The notes: generated by a model not told the origin, from the sequence alone. Counted from the stretch's first letter, positions 33,902 to 43,140 are shown. The stretch: 64,000 bases of DNA from Planosporangium thailandense (GCF_011947195.1 NZ_JAATVY010000004.1:370745-434744), one strand, 5' to 3'. Numbers and translations: made by a program.

Positions 33902-35790
33902 GTGCCACCGTCATCGAGACCAACACGGCCCCATTCACGCCCGTCGAGCTCGACCCAATCACGGTCGACCTCGTCGAGAAGGGCTTCGAGAACGCGTTGC
34001 ACCGGATGAACGCGCTCATCTTCCGGGTCAGTATGTCGCCCCTGATGCGCGAGCAGCGGGACTCCTTCCCGATCCTGACCGACCGCAACGGGGCGCAGAT
34101 GGCCGGACAGTTCGGCTCCCCGGTGCAGAGCTTCCTCGACAACTACGAGGGCACGGTGGAGGAGGGCGACATCTTCCTGACCAATGACCCTTACGTCACC
34201 CAGGGCGCGATCAGCCACCTCAACGACTGGCTGATCGTCGTGCCGGCCTTCCTCGACGGCCGCCTGATCGGCTGGTCGGCCATCTTCGGTCACCAGACCG
34301 ACATCGGGGGCACCGTGCCCGGGAGCATGCCGATCGCGGCCTCGTCGCTGTTCGAGGAGGGTCTGGTCATCCCGATCGTGAAGCTGTACTCCAAGGGCGA
34401 AGAGCAGAAGGACATCGTCAAGATCCTGCTGGGCAACTCCCGGACACCCCATTGGATCCGCGCCGACCTCAACGCCCTCGTCTCCGGGGCGCGCCTGGGG
34501 CGCAACGCGATCGTGGAGATGGCCACCCGCTTCGGCGTCGACGAGTTCTACTCCGCGATCGACGCGCTCAAGAAGCGGTGTCACAGCGCCATGCAGCAGG
34601 TCATCCGGACCCTCATCCCCGAGGAGAAGGCTACCTTCGAGGACTACCTCTGCGACGACGGAATGGGCACCGGTCCGTACAAGCTGCGCTGCACCGTCTG
34701 GCGTGAGGGCGACGTCGCGCACTTCGACTTCGAGGGCACCGACGCGCAGTCGGCAGCGTCCATCAACCTGCCGTACAACCCGCAGATGTTCCGGATGCTC
34801 ACTGGCCAGTTGCTGGTGTTCGTGTTCGACCCGGGCATCGTGGTCAACGATGGTTTCCGGGACCTCATGGAGGTTTCGTTTCCCAAGGGGTCCTGGCTCA
34901 ATCCGCACTACCCCGCCGCCAGCTCCGGGCGTACCCACGGCCTCGGCCGCATCTTCGACGTCGTGAGCGGCGTGCTCGGGCAGTCCAAGCCGGAGTACAT
35001 GTGCGCCGCCGGCTTCTCGTCCAGTCCGCACTTCGTGTTCTCCGGAAAGCACGACAACGGGGAGGACTTCCTCCTCTTCCAGGTCGCCTTTGGCGGCATC
35101 CCCGGTCGGCCGGTGGGCGACGGTGTCGACTGCCACTCGGTGTGGCCGAAATTCCGCAACATGCCGAACGAGTACGTCGAGGCGCACTTCCCCGTCGTGG
35201 TGGAGAACTACGAGACGATTCCCGACTCGGGCGGCCCCGGGCTGCACCGCGGCGGCAACGGGTTGCGGGTGACGTACCGCTTCCTGGAGGGCGGGGAGAT
35301 CTCGCTGCACGACGACCGGTGGCTCACCTACCCGTGGGGAGTCAACGGCGGGGTTGCCGCCGCGCGTAGCGAAAAGCACCTCGTGAAGGCGGACGGCAGC
35401 TCGATCCCGCTACCGTCCAAGTGCGACGGGGTGGCGGTGGAGAAGGGCGACCTCCTCGTGTTCGCGACCTGGGGCGGAGGCGGCTGGGGCGACCCGTTCA
35501 ACCGGCCCACGGCCGCGGTGCTCGAGGACGTACGGCGGGGCTCGGTGACCGTGGCCGGCGCCCGTCGCTACGGGGTAGTGGTCGACGGCGAGGCGCTCAC
35601 GGTTGACGAGGAGGCCACCGCGCGCCTGCGGGAGAGCATGCGGGCGGAACGCGGCGAGGCGCCGTGGATCGACCGCGGGTTCGACACGGTCGAGGAGCTG
35701 CTGGCCCGGTGCGAGGACGAGACCGGTCACCCCGCGCCCACACCGCCGCCGGCGATCGACGAGCTCGCCGTCCCCGCGAACGCCGGCTGA
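33898..35790 (+). CDS. hyuB: Hydantoinase/oxoprolinase B-type subunit (HyuB)
   Basis: A 630-aa HyuB-family partner of the preceding protein. Family features are SPLMREQRDSFPILTDRNG near the N-terminus, FLTNDPYVTQGAISHLNDW, VFGHQTDIGG-like IFGHQTDIGGTVPGSMP, and the glycine-rich WGGGGWGDPFNRP near the C-terminus. HyuA and HyuB form the catalytic complex; HyuB carries the amide-hydrolysis metal site in characterised relatives. The substrate here is unknown. The downstream amidase and CoA-transferase suggest a cyclic imide or lactam that yields a dicarboxylate. Confidence 0.92.
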   Translation: MSATVIETNTAPFTPVELDPITVDLVEKGFENALHRMNALIFRVSMSPLMREQRDSFPILTDRNGAQMAGQFGSPVQSFLDNYEGTVEEGDIFLTNDPYVTQGAISHLNDWLIVVPAFLDGRLIGWSAIFGHQTDIGGTVPGSMPIAASSLFEEGLVIPIVKLYSKGEEQKDIVKILLGNSRTPHWIRADLNALVSGARLGRNAIVEMATRFGVDEFYSAIDALKKRCHSAMQQVIRTLIPEEKATFEDYLCDDGMGTGPYKLRCTVWREGDVAHFDFEGTDAQSAASINLPYNPQMFRMLTGQLLVFVFDPGIVVNDGFRDLMEVSFPKGSWLNPHYPAASSGRTHGLGRIFDVVSGVLGQSKPEYMCAAGFSSSPHFVFSGKHDNGEDFLLFQVAFGGIPGRPVGDGVDCHSVWPKFRNMPNEYVEAHFPVVVENYETIPDSGGPGLHRGGNGLRVTYRFLEGGEISLHDDRWLTYPWGVNGGVAAARSEKHLVKADGSSIPLPSKCDGVAVEKGDLLVFATWGGGGWGDPFNRPTAAVLEDVRRGSVTVAGARRYGVVVDGEALTVDEEATARLRESMRAERGEAPWIDRGFDTVEELLARCEDETGHPAPTPPPAIDELAVPANAG

Positions 35791-36009
35791 GTGACCACCA
35801 TGCCGGGAATACAGGACGGCCGGACGCCGATGCCGGACGGGATCAGCGACGACATCGCGGCGGTGTGTCGCGAGTCGGCCGCCGTCGCCGAGGAGGAGCT
35901 CCGCCCGTTCCTCGACGAGCTGCACGTCCGGCCCGTGCCGACGACCAGCGGCCACGTCCAGCCCGCCGCGGGCTGGGCGTGGCTCGCCCGAGGCGGCCGG
36001 TCGGCATGA
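35791..36009 (+). CDS. Small protein between hyuB and amidase genes
   Basis: A 72-aa protein. It starts at GTG directly after the hyuB stop with no gap, and its stop overlaps the amidase start (ATGA), so it is translationally coupled on both sides. It has an acidic predicted helix ([20 protein letters not shown], about 19-38) and a Pro/Gly/Trp-rich tail. I recognise no family. The position suggests a small subunit or assembly factor for HyuAB or for the amidase. Confidence 0.6.
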   Translation: MTTMPGIQDGRTPMPDGISDDIAAVCRESAAVAEEELRPFLDELHVRPVPTTSGHVQPAAGWAWLARGGRSA

Positions 36010-37427
36010 GCGGGGAACGGGACACCACGCACCTGCTGCGGTCCGCACCGGCGCTGCTGGAGGCGTACCGCACCGGAACGGCCGATCCGGTGGAGGTCAC
36101 GCGGCTCTCGCTCGGGACGCTGCGGCAAGCGCACCGGACACTCAACTGCACAGTAGTCTTCCTCGAGGAACAGGCCTTCGCCGCAGCGGAGGAGTCACGC
36201 CGGCGATGGCGGGAGGGACGGCCTCGCTCCCTAGAAGGCCTGCCGTTCGGCATCAAGGATGTCTTCGACCTCGCTGGCGCCGTCACCACAGGCGGTTCCC
36301 GGGTGCACCGCGACAGGGTGGCGACCGAAACCGCGGAAGCGGTGCGACGGCTGCTCGACGCCGGCGCAGTGCCGGTGAGCAAGGACGCGACAACCGAGTG
36401 GGCCATCGGCGGCCCCCACAATCCGCTGCACGGTGCGGTCCGCAATCCGTGGGACACCCGACGGTGGGCGGGCGGCTCGTCCACCGGGTCCGCGGCTGCC
36501 GTGGCGGCGGGCGCCTTCCCGTTCGCCCTCGCCTCTGACGCCGGCGGGTCGATCCGAATCCCGTCGGCGTACTGCGGGGTGACGGGACTCAAGCCCACCA
36601 ACGGCTTGGTCTCACGGCACGGTGCGCTGCCGCTGTCGTGGACCACCGAATCCGTGGGGCCGATCGCCGCCAGCGCGGTGGACGCGGCGATGATGCTGGC
36701 CGTCGTAGCCGGCCACGACCCCCGCGATCCACAGAGCCTCCCCGCCGGGTTCGCCGGAACGGGTGTGGTGGACGACCGTCTCGACGGGGTCCGGGTGGGC
36801 CTGCCCGGCGGATACTTCACGGACGGGTGCGATGCAGCCGTACTCGCGGCGTTCGATGGCTTGCTTACCACGCTGATGGACCTCGGGGCGGAGGTGGTCG
36901 ACGTCGCCGTGCCCTCCGCGCACGCCGCCCATCACATCGGCTACCACGTTCTCTTCACCGAGGCGTGGACTGTGCACGCCGCCCAGGCGGCGAGCTTCGC
37001 CGACTACGACCCCGTGGGGCTGCGGCGGATGGCACGCGGTTCGGCGACCTCCGCGCGAGACTACTTGCGGATGCTGGCCTTCCGTCACGAGCTCCAGCGG
37101 GAACTCGAGGACGCCTTCGCCCTGGCAGACGTCCTCGTGATGCCCGGGACCCCCGCGGCCGCGGCCACCCTGGACGACCTCTGCGTGACGGTCGACGGCG
37201 TCAAGGTGCCGATGTACGCGGCGCAGAGCCGGGCCACCATCATCTGCAACCTCAGCGGAGTCCCGGCCCTGATGATGCCCACCGGGTTCACCCCGGACGG
37301 GCTCCCCGTCGCCGCGCAGGTCGTGGCGCCACCGTTGCGCGAGGACCTGTGCCTGCGGGTGGGTGCGGCGTTTCAGGGAGCCACCGACCTTTATGGGCTC
37401 GACCCCATCGTGCCGGCCGCGGACTGA
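36006..37427 (+). CDS. Amidase-signature hydrolase
   Basis: A 473-aa amidase-signature enzyme. The Ser-cisSer-Lys triad is visible: Lys in [13 protein letters not shown] (about 79-91), the bridging Ser in [13 protein letters not shown], and the nucleophile Ser in [16 protein letters not shown]. It would hydrolyse a linear amide, plausibly the half-amide formed when HyuAB opens a cyclic amide or imide. ATG 36006 overlaps the preceding small gene. Confidence 0.9.
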   Translation: MSGERDTTHLLRSAPALLEAYRTGTADPVEVTRLSLGTLRQAHRTLNCTVVFLEEQAFAAAEESRRRWREGRPRSLEGLPFGIKDVFDLAGAVTTGGSRVHRDRVATETAEAVRRLLDAGAVPVSKDATTEWAIGGPHNPLHGAVRNPWDTRRWAGGSSTGSAAAVAAGAFPFALASDAGGSIRIPSAYCGVTGLKPTNGLVSRHGALPLSWTTESVGPIAASAVDAAMMLAVVAGHDPRDPQSLPAGFAGTGVVDDRLDGVRVGLPGGYFTDGCDAAVLAAFDGLLTTLMDLGAEVVDVAVPSAHAAHHIGYHVLFTEAWTVHAAQAASFADYDPVGLRRMARGSATSARDYLRMLAFRHELQRELEDAFALADVLVMPGTPAAAATLDDLCVTVDGVKVPMYAAQSRATIICNLSGVPALMMPTGFTPDGLPVAAQVVAPPLREDLCLRVGAAFQGATDLYGLDPIVPAAD

Positions 37428-37438
37428 AGGGAACAGGC

Positions 37439-38260
37439 GTGCCAACCATTCGGGTCAACGGATTTGACATGTACTACGAGGTCGTCGGCGACGGCGCGCC
37501 CGTCGTCTGCCTGACCGGATGGGGCACGGGCGCTGGCCACGGCTTCGCCGCCTACCCGCGGCGGCTCACCGAGAACTATCAGGTCATCTACTACGACCAC
37601 CGCGGTCTCGGGCGGTCACGCGGGGGGTTGGACCGTGAGCCGTCCACCGAGCTCTACGCCGAGGACGTCGCGCATTTGCTCGACCACCTAGGCGTGGGCC
37701 CCGCGCACGTGTTCGGCCGCGGCGGACTGGGGGGCTGCATCGCCCAGCGGCTCGCCGTCCAGCGCCCCGATCTGGTGGCGAGCGCGATCCTCGGGCAGTC
37801 GTGGGCGTACGCCGACGCCACGCTCGACGCCCAGTTCGTCGCGCTCGCCACGCTGCGGCGGCTATCCTTCGAGGACTTCCAGCGTGCCTGCGCCTGGCTC
37901 TGCTACACGCCGGAGTACTTCGAGGAGCACCACCGCGAGCTCCTCGGCCCGCACGGCGCCTGGACGGACATCAAGGACGCTGGCGACGCACACCTAGCGC
38001 TCATCGAGGCCTCCCGGACTCACGATTCGCGCGACGACCTGCACACGATCTCGTGCCCGACCCTGGTGATCCAGGCCGGGCACCCGGACTGGATCACGGG
38101 GCCGCGTCTCGGCGAGGAGATCACGAAGCGCCTCCCCGCGGCGGAATTGCTGTACCTGCCTGACGCGCCGCACGCCGTCAGCACCCATCCGGCGTCCTGG
38201 GTTCGCTATACCGAGACCCTGATGGACTTCCTCGCCCGGACGAAGGGGGCATCGCGGTGA
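37439..38260 (+). CDS. Alpha/beta-hydrolase fold protein lacking the Ser nucleophile
   Basis: A 273-aa alpha/beta-hydrolase fold protein: oxyanion region CLTGWGTG, the strand YYDHRGLGRS, a nucleophile elbow that reads FGRGGLGGCIAQ where family members have GHSxGG, the acid region AGHPDWITG and the catalytic His in LPDAPHAVS. The nucleophile position is Gly in my alignment, so ordinary ester hydrolysis is unlikely. It could be a lyase, a cofactorless enzyme or a non-enzymatic partner. The GTG start at 37439 has GGGAACA upstream. It overlaps the CoA-transferase start by 4 bases. Confidence 0.82.
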   Translation: MPTIRVNGFDMYYEVVGDGAPVVCLTGWGTGAGHGFAAYPRRLTENYQVIYYDHRGLGRSRGGLDREPSTELYAEDVAHLLDHLGVGPAHVFGRGGLGGCIAQRLAVQRPDLVASAILGQSWAYADATLDAQFVALATLRRLSFEDFQRACAWLCYTPEYFEEHHRELLGPHGAWTDIKDAGDAHLALIEASRTHDSRDDLHTISCPTLVIQAGHPDWITGPRLGEEITKRLPAAELLYLPDAPHAVSTHPASWVRYTETLMDFLARTKGASR

Positions 38261-39447
38261 GCGGCCCCCTCACCGGCCTCCGCGTAGTGGAGATGGGGCA
38301 GTTGCTGGCCGGCCCCTTCTGCGGCCAGCTGCTCGCCGATCTCGGCGCGGATGTCGTCAAGCTCGAGGACCCGCGCCGCGGCGACCCGATGCGCGAGTGG
38401 GGCCGGCAGCGCCCGAAGGGCCAATCGCTGTGGTGGGCGGTCGTGGCCCGCAACAAGCGCTCAGTCACCGTGAATCTCCGCGAACCGGCCGGCCAGGACC
38501 TCGCCCGGGCGCTCATAGCCACAGCGGACGTCGTGGTCGAGAACTTCCGACCGGGCACGATGGAGCGCTGGGGCATGGATTACCCGACGCTCGCCCGCGT
38601 CAACCCTGGCCTGGTGATGGTCCGGGTTTCCGGTTTCGGGCAGGACGGCCCCTACGCCCAGCGTCCCGGGTACGGCGCGATCGGGGAGGCAATGGGCGGA
38701 CTCCGGTACGTCGTAGGGGACCCCTCCACGCCGCCGTCCCGCGTCGGCATCTCGATCGGCGACACCCTCGCCGCGACGTTCGCGACCATCGGGGCGCTCG
38801 CGGCACTGCAGGAACGGACCCGGAGCGGCTGCGGGCAGGTGGTCGACTCGGCGATCTACGAGGCCGTCCTCGGCATCATGGAGTCCCTCGTACCGGAGTG
38901 GCAGATCACCGGCTACCAGCGGGAGCGGACCGGCGCGATTCTGCCCAACGTCGCCCCGAGCAACGTCTATCCCACCCGCGATGGCACCTGGATCCTCATC
39001 GCCGCCAACCAGGACACCGTCTTCGCCCGGCTCGCCGTCGCAATGGGACGGCCCGAGTTGGCGGACGACCCGCGGTACTCCAGCCACGGCGCGCGCGGGG
39101 AGCACCAGGCCGAACTGGACGACCTCGTCGGGGAGTTCACCGCGCAGCACTGCGCCGAGGAGCTGGAGGCGCTGCTCATCGAGCACGCCGTGCCGGTGGG
39201 GAAGATCTTCCGTCCCGTCGAGATGCTCGCCGACCCGCAGTACCAGGCTCGCCGGTCCATCACCGAGGTGGTCCACCCCACGCTCGGGCCGGTCGCCATG
39301 CAGAACGTCTTCCCACGCCTGAGCCGCACCCCCGGCGGAATCCGATGGCCCGGCCCCGAGCTGGGGCAGCACACCACACAGGTGCTGGCGGAGGTCGGGC
39401 TGGACGCCAAGGCGGTCGAAGACCTGCGCGCCGAGGGAATCGTGTGA
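38257..39447 (+). CDS. CaiB/BaiF family III CoA-transferase (second copy)
   Basis: A 396-aa class III CoA-transferase: LRVVEMGQLLAGPFCGQLLA, ADVVKLEDPRRGDPMREWG, NKRSVTVNLREP, the active-site segment RPGYGAIGEAMGGLRYVVGD, and EHAVPVGKIFRPVEML. It differs clearly from the copy at 29833. The usual active-site Asp in the RPGYD-like motif appears as Gly (RPGYG), although alignment without a reference is uncertain here. Members of this group activate dicarboxylates such as glutarate, itaconate and 3-hydroxy-3-methylglutarate. It overlaps both neighbours by 4 bases. Confidence 0.85.
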   Translation: MSGPLTGLRVVEMGQLLAGPFCGQLLADLGADVVKLEDPRRGDPMREWGRQRPKGQSLWWAVVARNKRSVTVNLREPAGQDLARALIATADVVVENFRPGTMERWGMDYPTLARVNPGLVMVRVSGFGQDGPYAQRPGYGAIGEAMGGLRYVVGDPSTPPSRVGISIGDTLAATFATIGALAALQERTRSGCGQVVDSAIYEAVLGIMESLVPEWQITGYQRERTGAILPNVAPSNVYPTRDGTWILIAANQDTVFARLAVAMGRPELADDPRYSSHGARGEHQAELDDLVGEFTAQHCAEELEALLIEHAVPVGKIFRPVEMLADPQYQARRSITEVVHPTLGPVAMQNVFPRLSRTPGGIRWPGPELGQHTTQVLAEVGLDAKAVEDLRAEGIV

Positions 39448-40415
39448 GCGCCGACCTGGACAACCTGCCCGGTTCGATCCGCATCGTCGAGGTGGGCCTC
39501 CGTGACGGACTCCAGGCGGTGCCGGAGCCGCTGCGTACTGAGGACAAGGTTGATCTGGTGTACCAGCTGGTGGAGGCGGGACTCCGAGAGATCGAGGCAG
39601 TGTCCTTCGCCCACCCGAAGGTGCTGCCGCAGCTTGCCGATGCGGCCGAGGTGATGGCAGTGGTCCCACGCTGCGGCGACGTGACCTACCGGGGCCTGGT
39701 TCCGAACCTCCGGGGCGCGCAGCGCGCCGCCGATTGCGGCCTGGACGAGATCGTGGTGGTGGTGTCCGCCGACGAGGAGGTCAGTGTCCGCAACCAGAAC
39801 CGGACCGTGGCGCAGATGCTCGCGGAGCTGGACGGGATCGGCCAGGTGGCAGCAGACTGCGGTGCCCGCCTGATCGTGGGTGTCGCGTGCGCGTTCTTCG
39901 CCCCGGCCCGCGGGCCGGTCACCAATGCTGAGACCGACCGGGTTGTGGACGCCGCCGTCGCCGCTGGCGCGGGTGGTGTCTACCTCGCCGGAACGTCCGG
40001 CGTGGAGCATCCCGGGGAGTTTGCCGCCGGGATCGCCCGCGTCCGGCGGCGGTACCCGGGGCTGCAGGTCGGCGTCCATCTGCACGACCGCAACGGGTTC
40101 GCCATGGCGAACGCACTGGCGGCGATGGCCGCGGGTGCCGACTGGCTGGAGGGCTCCTTCGCGGGACTCGGCGGGGACCTGTGGTTCCCCGGTGATCCGA
40201 CCGTGCTCGGTAACGCTCCGGTGGAGGACCTGCTCCACCTGTGTGCCAGCATGGGCGTGGAGACTGGCGTCAACCTGGACAGGTACCTGAAGGTAGTGGA
40301 TCGTGTGGTCGCGTTGACCGGCCGGCCGGCGACCTCGTTCGTCACTCGGGGCGGATCTCGAGCGCAGCTCGCCCGGGCGTCGTGGGCCGTGGCCACTCGG
40401 CAAGCCACCTGTTGA
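39444..40415 (+). CDS. HMG-CoA-lyase-like aldolase
   Basis: A 323-aa DRE-TIM metallolyase of the HMG-CoA lyase type. IVEVGLRDGLQAV carries the metal-binding Asp and catalytic Arg, EAVSFAHPKVLPQLAD follows, and GVHLHDRNGFAMANAL holds the two metal His. The flexible loop that normally contains the reactive Cys (GLGGCPYAPG-like) reads GLGGDLWFPGDP, so that Cys is missing. The true substrate may be a different 3-hydroxyacyl-CoA. The GTG start overlaps the CoA-transferase stop. It is the last gene of the seven-gene rightward operon. Confidence 0.87.
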   Translation: MSADLDNLPGSIRIVEVGLRDGLQAVPEPLRTEDKVDLVYQLVEAGLREIEAVSFAHPKVLPQLADAAEVMAVVPRCGDVTYRGLVPNLRGAQRAADCGLDEIVVVVSADEEVSVRNQNRTVAQMLAELDGIGQVAADCGARLIVGVACAFFAPARGPVTNAETDRVVDAAVAAGAGGVYLAGTSGVEHPGEFAAGIARVRRRYPGLQVGVHLHDRNGFAMANALAAMAAGADWLEGSFAGLGGDLWFPGDPTVLGNAPVEDLLHLCASMGVETGVNLDRYLKVVDRVVALTGRPATSFVTRGGSRAQLARASWAVATRQATC

Positions 40416-40629
40416 TTCGTGCCGGCGACGACTCGAGGTGAACGCAGTAGCGATGTGGTGGTGGGGCGACGGTCTCGATCGGTTCGCCTACGCCTATGAC
40501 GACGGTGACTGTCCTGCCGGTTTGCCAACCGAGTCGAGCGCGTCGACGTCCTCGGCGGCCTAATCCGCGACGCGCGTCGCGGACGGGTCCAGATTCAGCC
40601 GTCGTTGACATCGTACCGGCGGCGATCGG

Positions 40630-40760
40630 TGGGGGAGGAGATTGGGAACAGCGGGGCGCGCTGAACGGCGTTCAACGGCGTCCGACCGGGTTGAGCTGCT
40701 CGCATCGTCTCGCCGTGACCTGTGACCTCTCGTGTTCGTGTTGGTCAGAGAATGGGAGCA
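40630..40760. repeat. Attachment-site repeat, degenerate copy 2 (no tRNA core)
   Basis: The left part of the attachment repeat is recognisable (ATTGGGAACAGCGGGGCGCG, an inverted GAACGGCGTTC-like element, CTCGCATCGTCTCGCCGTGACC, CTCGTGTTCGTGTTGGTCAG). It then jumps to AATGGGAGCA, so the tRNA core and the hairpin found in the other two copies are deleted. It lies exactly between the hydantoinase operon and the aminosugar block, and IS copy D follows within 80 bases. Confidence 0.7.
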
Positions 40761-40839
40761 AGCGGCTAAACGATCTCTATCGCCTTCGAATCGAAGGTGA
40801 CGCGCTCAGCGGCTCTTTGATCAAGGCGACGACGTTGTA

Positions 40840-42046
40840 GGTGCCGATAACCTCGTCCGGGCCGCTCAGGCGGTGTGCTGGTATTCGTGGAGGACTCCGC
40901 CGAGGCGGTCGCGTCGTCGGACGTCGAGTTCGTCGGTTCGGCCCAGCTTGGCGATCTGTTGGGGGAGCGGGCGTAGGGGTGCCGCGGCGTGGAACGCCCG
41001 GTGGGGCCGGTGTTCGTTGTAGAACGTTTCGTACTCGCGGAGCGCGTGGAGAAGATGGGCCTGGTTGACGATTAGGGTCCGGTCGAGGAGTTCGGATCGG
41101 CAGGTCCCCACCCAGCGTTCCATGATCGCGTTCATCCTCGGTACTTTGATTCCGGTCTTCACGACGGTGATGCCCTCGTTGTGGAAGACCGCGTCGAAGG
41201 CGGCCGTGCATCGGCTGTCGCGGTCGCGGATGAGGTACTTCCCGGCGGCGCCGGAGTCTTGGAGGTCCATGACCAGGTTCCTGGCCAGCTACGTGGTCCA
41301 GGTCCTGGTGGGGTGCGCGGTGGCGCCGAGGACACGGACGCGGCGGGTGGCGTGTTCGATGACGGCGAAGACGTACAGCCGTGCTCCGGTCAAAGTCCGG
41401 GTCTCGAAGAAGTCAGCGGCGAGGATCGCGTGGGCTTGGCTGCGCAGGAACGCGGGCCAGGTCTGGCGCTCTCGGCCGGGATCGGGATCGATACCGGCGT
41501 CCTTGAGGATCTCCCAGACCGTCGACGGGGCGACCTTGATGCCTAGGGCGGCCAGTTCGCCGTGGACGCGCGCCGGTAGCCCCAGCTGGCGTTCTCTTCC
41601 GCCAAGCGGAGGACCAGGCTCTTGATGCTGCGAACGGTGGTCGGTCGGCCCGGCCGTTTAGGGCGGGACGCCTTCGCGTGCCGGCGGTGCAGGAGGTCTC
41701 GATGCCAGCGCAGGATGGTGTCCGGGGAGACGATCAGGTGTAGCTGTCGCAGTGTCGGCCGTGGTAGTCGGTGCAGGAGGGCACCGAGGAATGCCCGGTC
41801 GGACGTGGTGAGGTGAGGTTTGTCGATCTGGCGTTGCAGGACGGCGAGCTGGTGGCGCAGCGCAAGAATCTCGACGTCCTTGTCCACATCGCTCATCGGC
41901 AGCAGCCGCACGAAGGCGAACACGTTCGTCAACGCCATGTAGGAGAGTCGCAGCAGCACGATGACTAATCCTGGCGTACCGCAACTGTCGGTCCGCAGCC
42001 GTATCCGACAACCGCAGGTCAGAGCCCATGGATGACGTTTTCGGCA
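40840..42046 (-). mobile_element. Integrase-core IS, copy D (1207 bp)
   Basis: Bounded by TGCCGATAACCTCGTCC (40840-40856) and the complement of TGCCGAAAACGTCATCC (42030-42046). It is related to copies A, B and C, but clearly diverged. Inserted beside the degenerate attachment repeat and against another transposase fragment. Confidence 0.8.
40866..41959 (-). pseudogene. IS transposase of copy D, frameshift and amber
   Basis: The N-terminal part (MLLRLSYMALTNVFAFVRLL through SPDTILRWHRDLL and RSIKSLVLRLAEENASWGYR) is intact to about 41580, where the frame shifts. The middle continues in another frame and meets a TAG near 41290 (TRTWTT-stop-LARNLVMD). The C-terminal DDE part (KYLIRDRDSRCTAAFDAV, KVPRMNAIMERWVGTCR, LGGVLHEYQHTA) is preserved. 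Two independent lesions make it inactive. Confidence 0.82.
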
Positions 42047-42049
42047 CCG

Positions 42050-42267
42050 ACGGGAGCTACTCGACCGGATGATGATCTTCGGACGTCGTCATCTCCAGTC
42101 GGTGCTCACCGACCATTTCGACCATTACAACTCGCATCGCCCGCACCACTCGTTGGGACAGGCGCCACCGCTCGGGCCGGCGCATCTGTCAGTGGCGGTG
42201 GCCGGCAGACGGGTGGTGCGGCGCGATCGTCTCGGCGGCCTCATCGGGGAGTACTCGCAGTCTGCGT
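42050..42267 (+). pseudogene. Integrase-core transposase C-terminal fragment
   Basis: About 72 codons beginning ELLDRMMIFGRRHLQSVL, then HYNSHRPHHSLGQAPP and RRDRLGGLIGEYSQ match the end of a different integrase-core transposase on the plus strand. Its upstream part is replaced by IS copy D. The 100 bases to the right, up to the SDR stop, contain nothing I recognise. Confidence 0.7.
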
Positions 42268-42368
42268 ACGGTGGCCGACTTTCTGGCACCCACACGCCGG
42301 GCCGGCGAGGTGCGTGACTTGCGGCTTCTCCGGTGACTTCGGTTCGGGATACCCGGTGTGGCCAGTGG

Positions 42369-43130
42369 TCATTGCGCGGTCCAGCCTCCGTCGACCACCA
42401 GCACGGTGCCGGTGACCAACCGTGAGGCAGGCGTGGCGAGGTAGATGACCGCGTTCGCGACGTCTTCCGGGGAGCCGAGCCGGGCCAGCGGGATCTTCGC
42501 GAGTACCTTGGCACGCTTCTCGGGATCGTCGAGGATCGGCGCGGTACCGGGGGTGTAGACGAAGGTCGGCGCTACCGCGTTGACGGTGATCCCGTGTTCG
42601 GCCCACTCGACCGCCAGTGCCTTGGTGAGCATGTTCACCCCGCCCTTGCTGGCACAGTAGACGGCGGCGTCGGGAAGGCCGACGAAGCTCGCTTGTGAAC
42701 TGATGTTGATGATCCTGCCACTGCGGCGCAGGATCATTGTCCGTGCCACCGCCTGGCTGGTGAAGAACACGCCGCGCAGGTTTACGGCCATCATGTCGTC
42801 CCAGTCCGCTTCGGTCACGTCGAGTGCCTTGTACGCGTGACCGAGGCCGGCGTTGTTGACGAGCACGTCGATCCGGCCGTGGGTGGCGACGATCCGGTCC
42901 ACCGTCTGTCGGATGGAGGCGACGTCGCGCACGTCCAGCAGTACGGGGTGGAGCTGCACGCCCCGGTACCGGGCCTCTACGCTGAGGTCCGCGAGGTCCG
43001 CCGTGGTGCGGCCGGTGGGTACGACGATCGCTCCGGCCTCGGCGAGCAGCATCGCCAGCTCCCGGCCGATACCTCTGCTCGCCCCGGTCACCACCACCAC
43101 GGCGTCGGTGACGTCGAACGCTGCCGTCAT
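42369..43130 (-). CDS. SDR oxidoreductase (sugar/3-oxoacyl reductase-like)
   Basis: A 253-aa classical SDR with all signatures: VTGASRGIG (15-23), NNAG, Ser in ININISSQAS-like sequence, YCASK catalytic pair and C-terminal VVDGGWTAQ. It lies 10 bases downstream of nagA in the same leftward operon. Its likely role is oxidation or reduction of a sugar or polyol intermediate. The substrate is not readable. Confidence 0.88.
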   Translation of the reverse strand: MTAAFDVTDAVVVVTGASRGIGRELAMLLAEAGAIVVPTGRTTADLADLSVEARYRGVQLHPVLLDVRDVASIRQTVDRIVATHGRIDVLVNNAGLGHAYKALDVTEADWDDMMAVNLRGVFFTSQAVARTMILRRSGRIINISSQASFVGLPDAAVYCASKGGVNMLTKALAVEWAEHGITVNAVAPTFVYTPGTAPILDDPEKRAKVLAKIPLARLGSPEDVANAVIYLATPASRLVTGTVLVVDGGWTAQ

Positions 43131-43140
43131 CGCCGGACCT

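Noticed and set aside
33451..35379. 642-codon minus-strand open frame opposite hyuA/hyuB
   Set aside because: An Arg/Val/His-rich shadow with no domain; hyuA and hyuB on the other strand are clear.
35664..36005. Upstream extension of the amidase frame to 35664
   Set aside because: It overlaps the end of hyuB and the 72-aa gene and has no amidase similarity.
38397..39443. Upstream extension of the HMG-CoA-lyase frame to 38397
   Set aside because: The extension runs out of frame through the CoA-transferase gene and is Arg/Gly-rich noise. The GTG at 39444 with stop overlap fits the operon.
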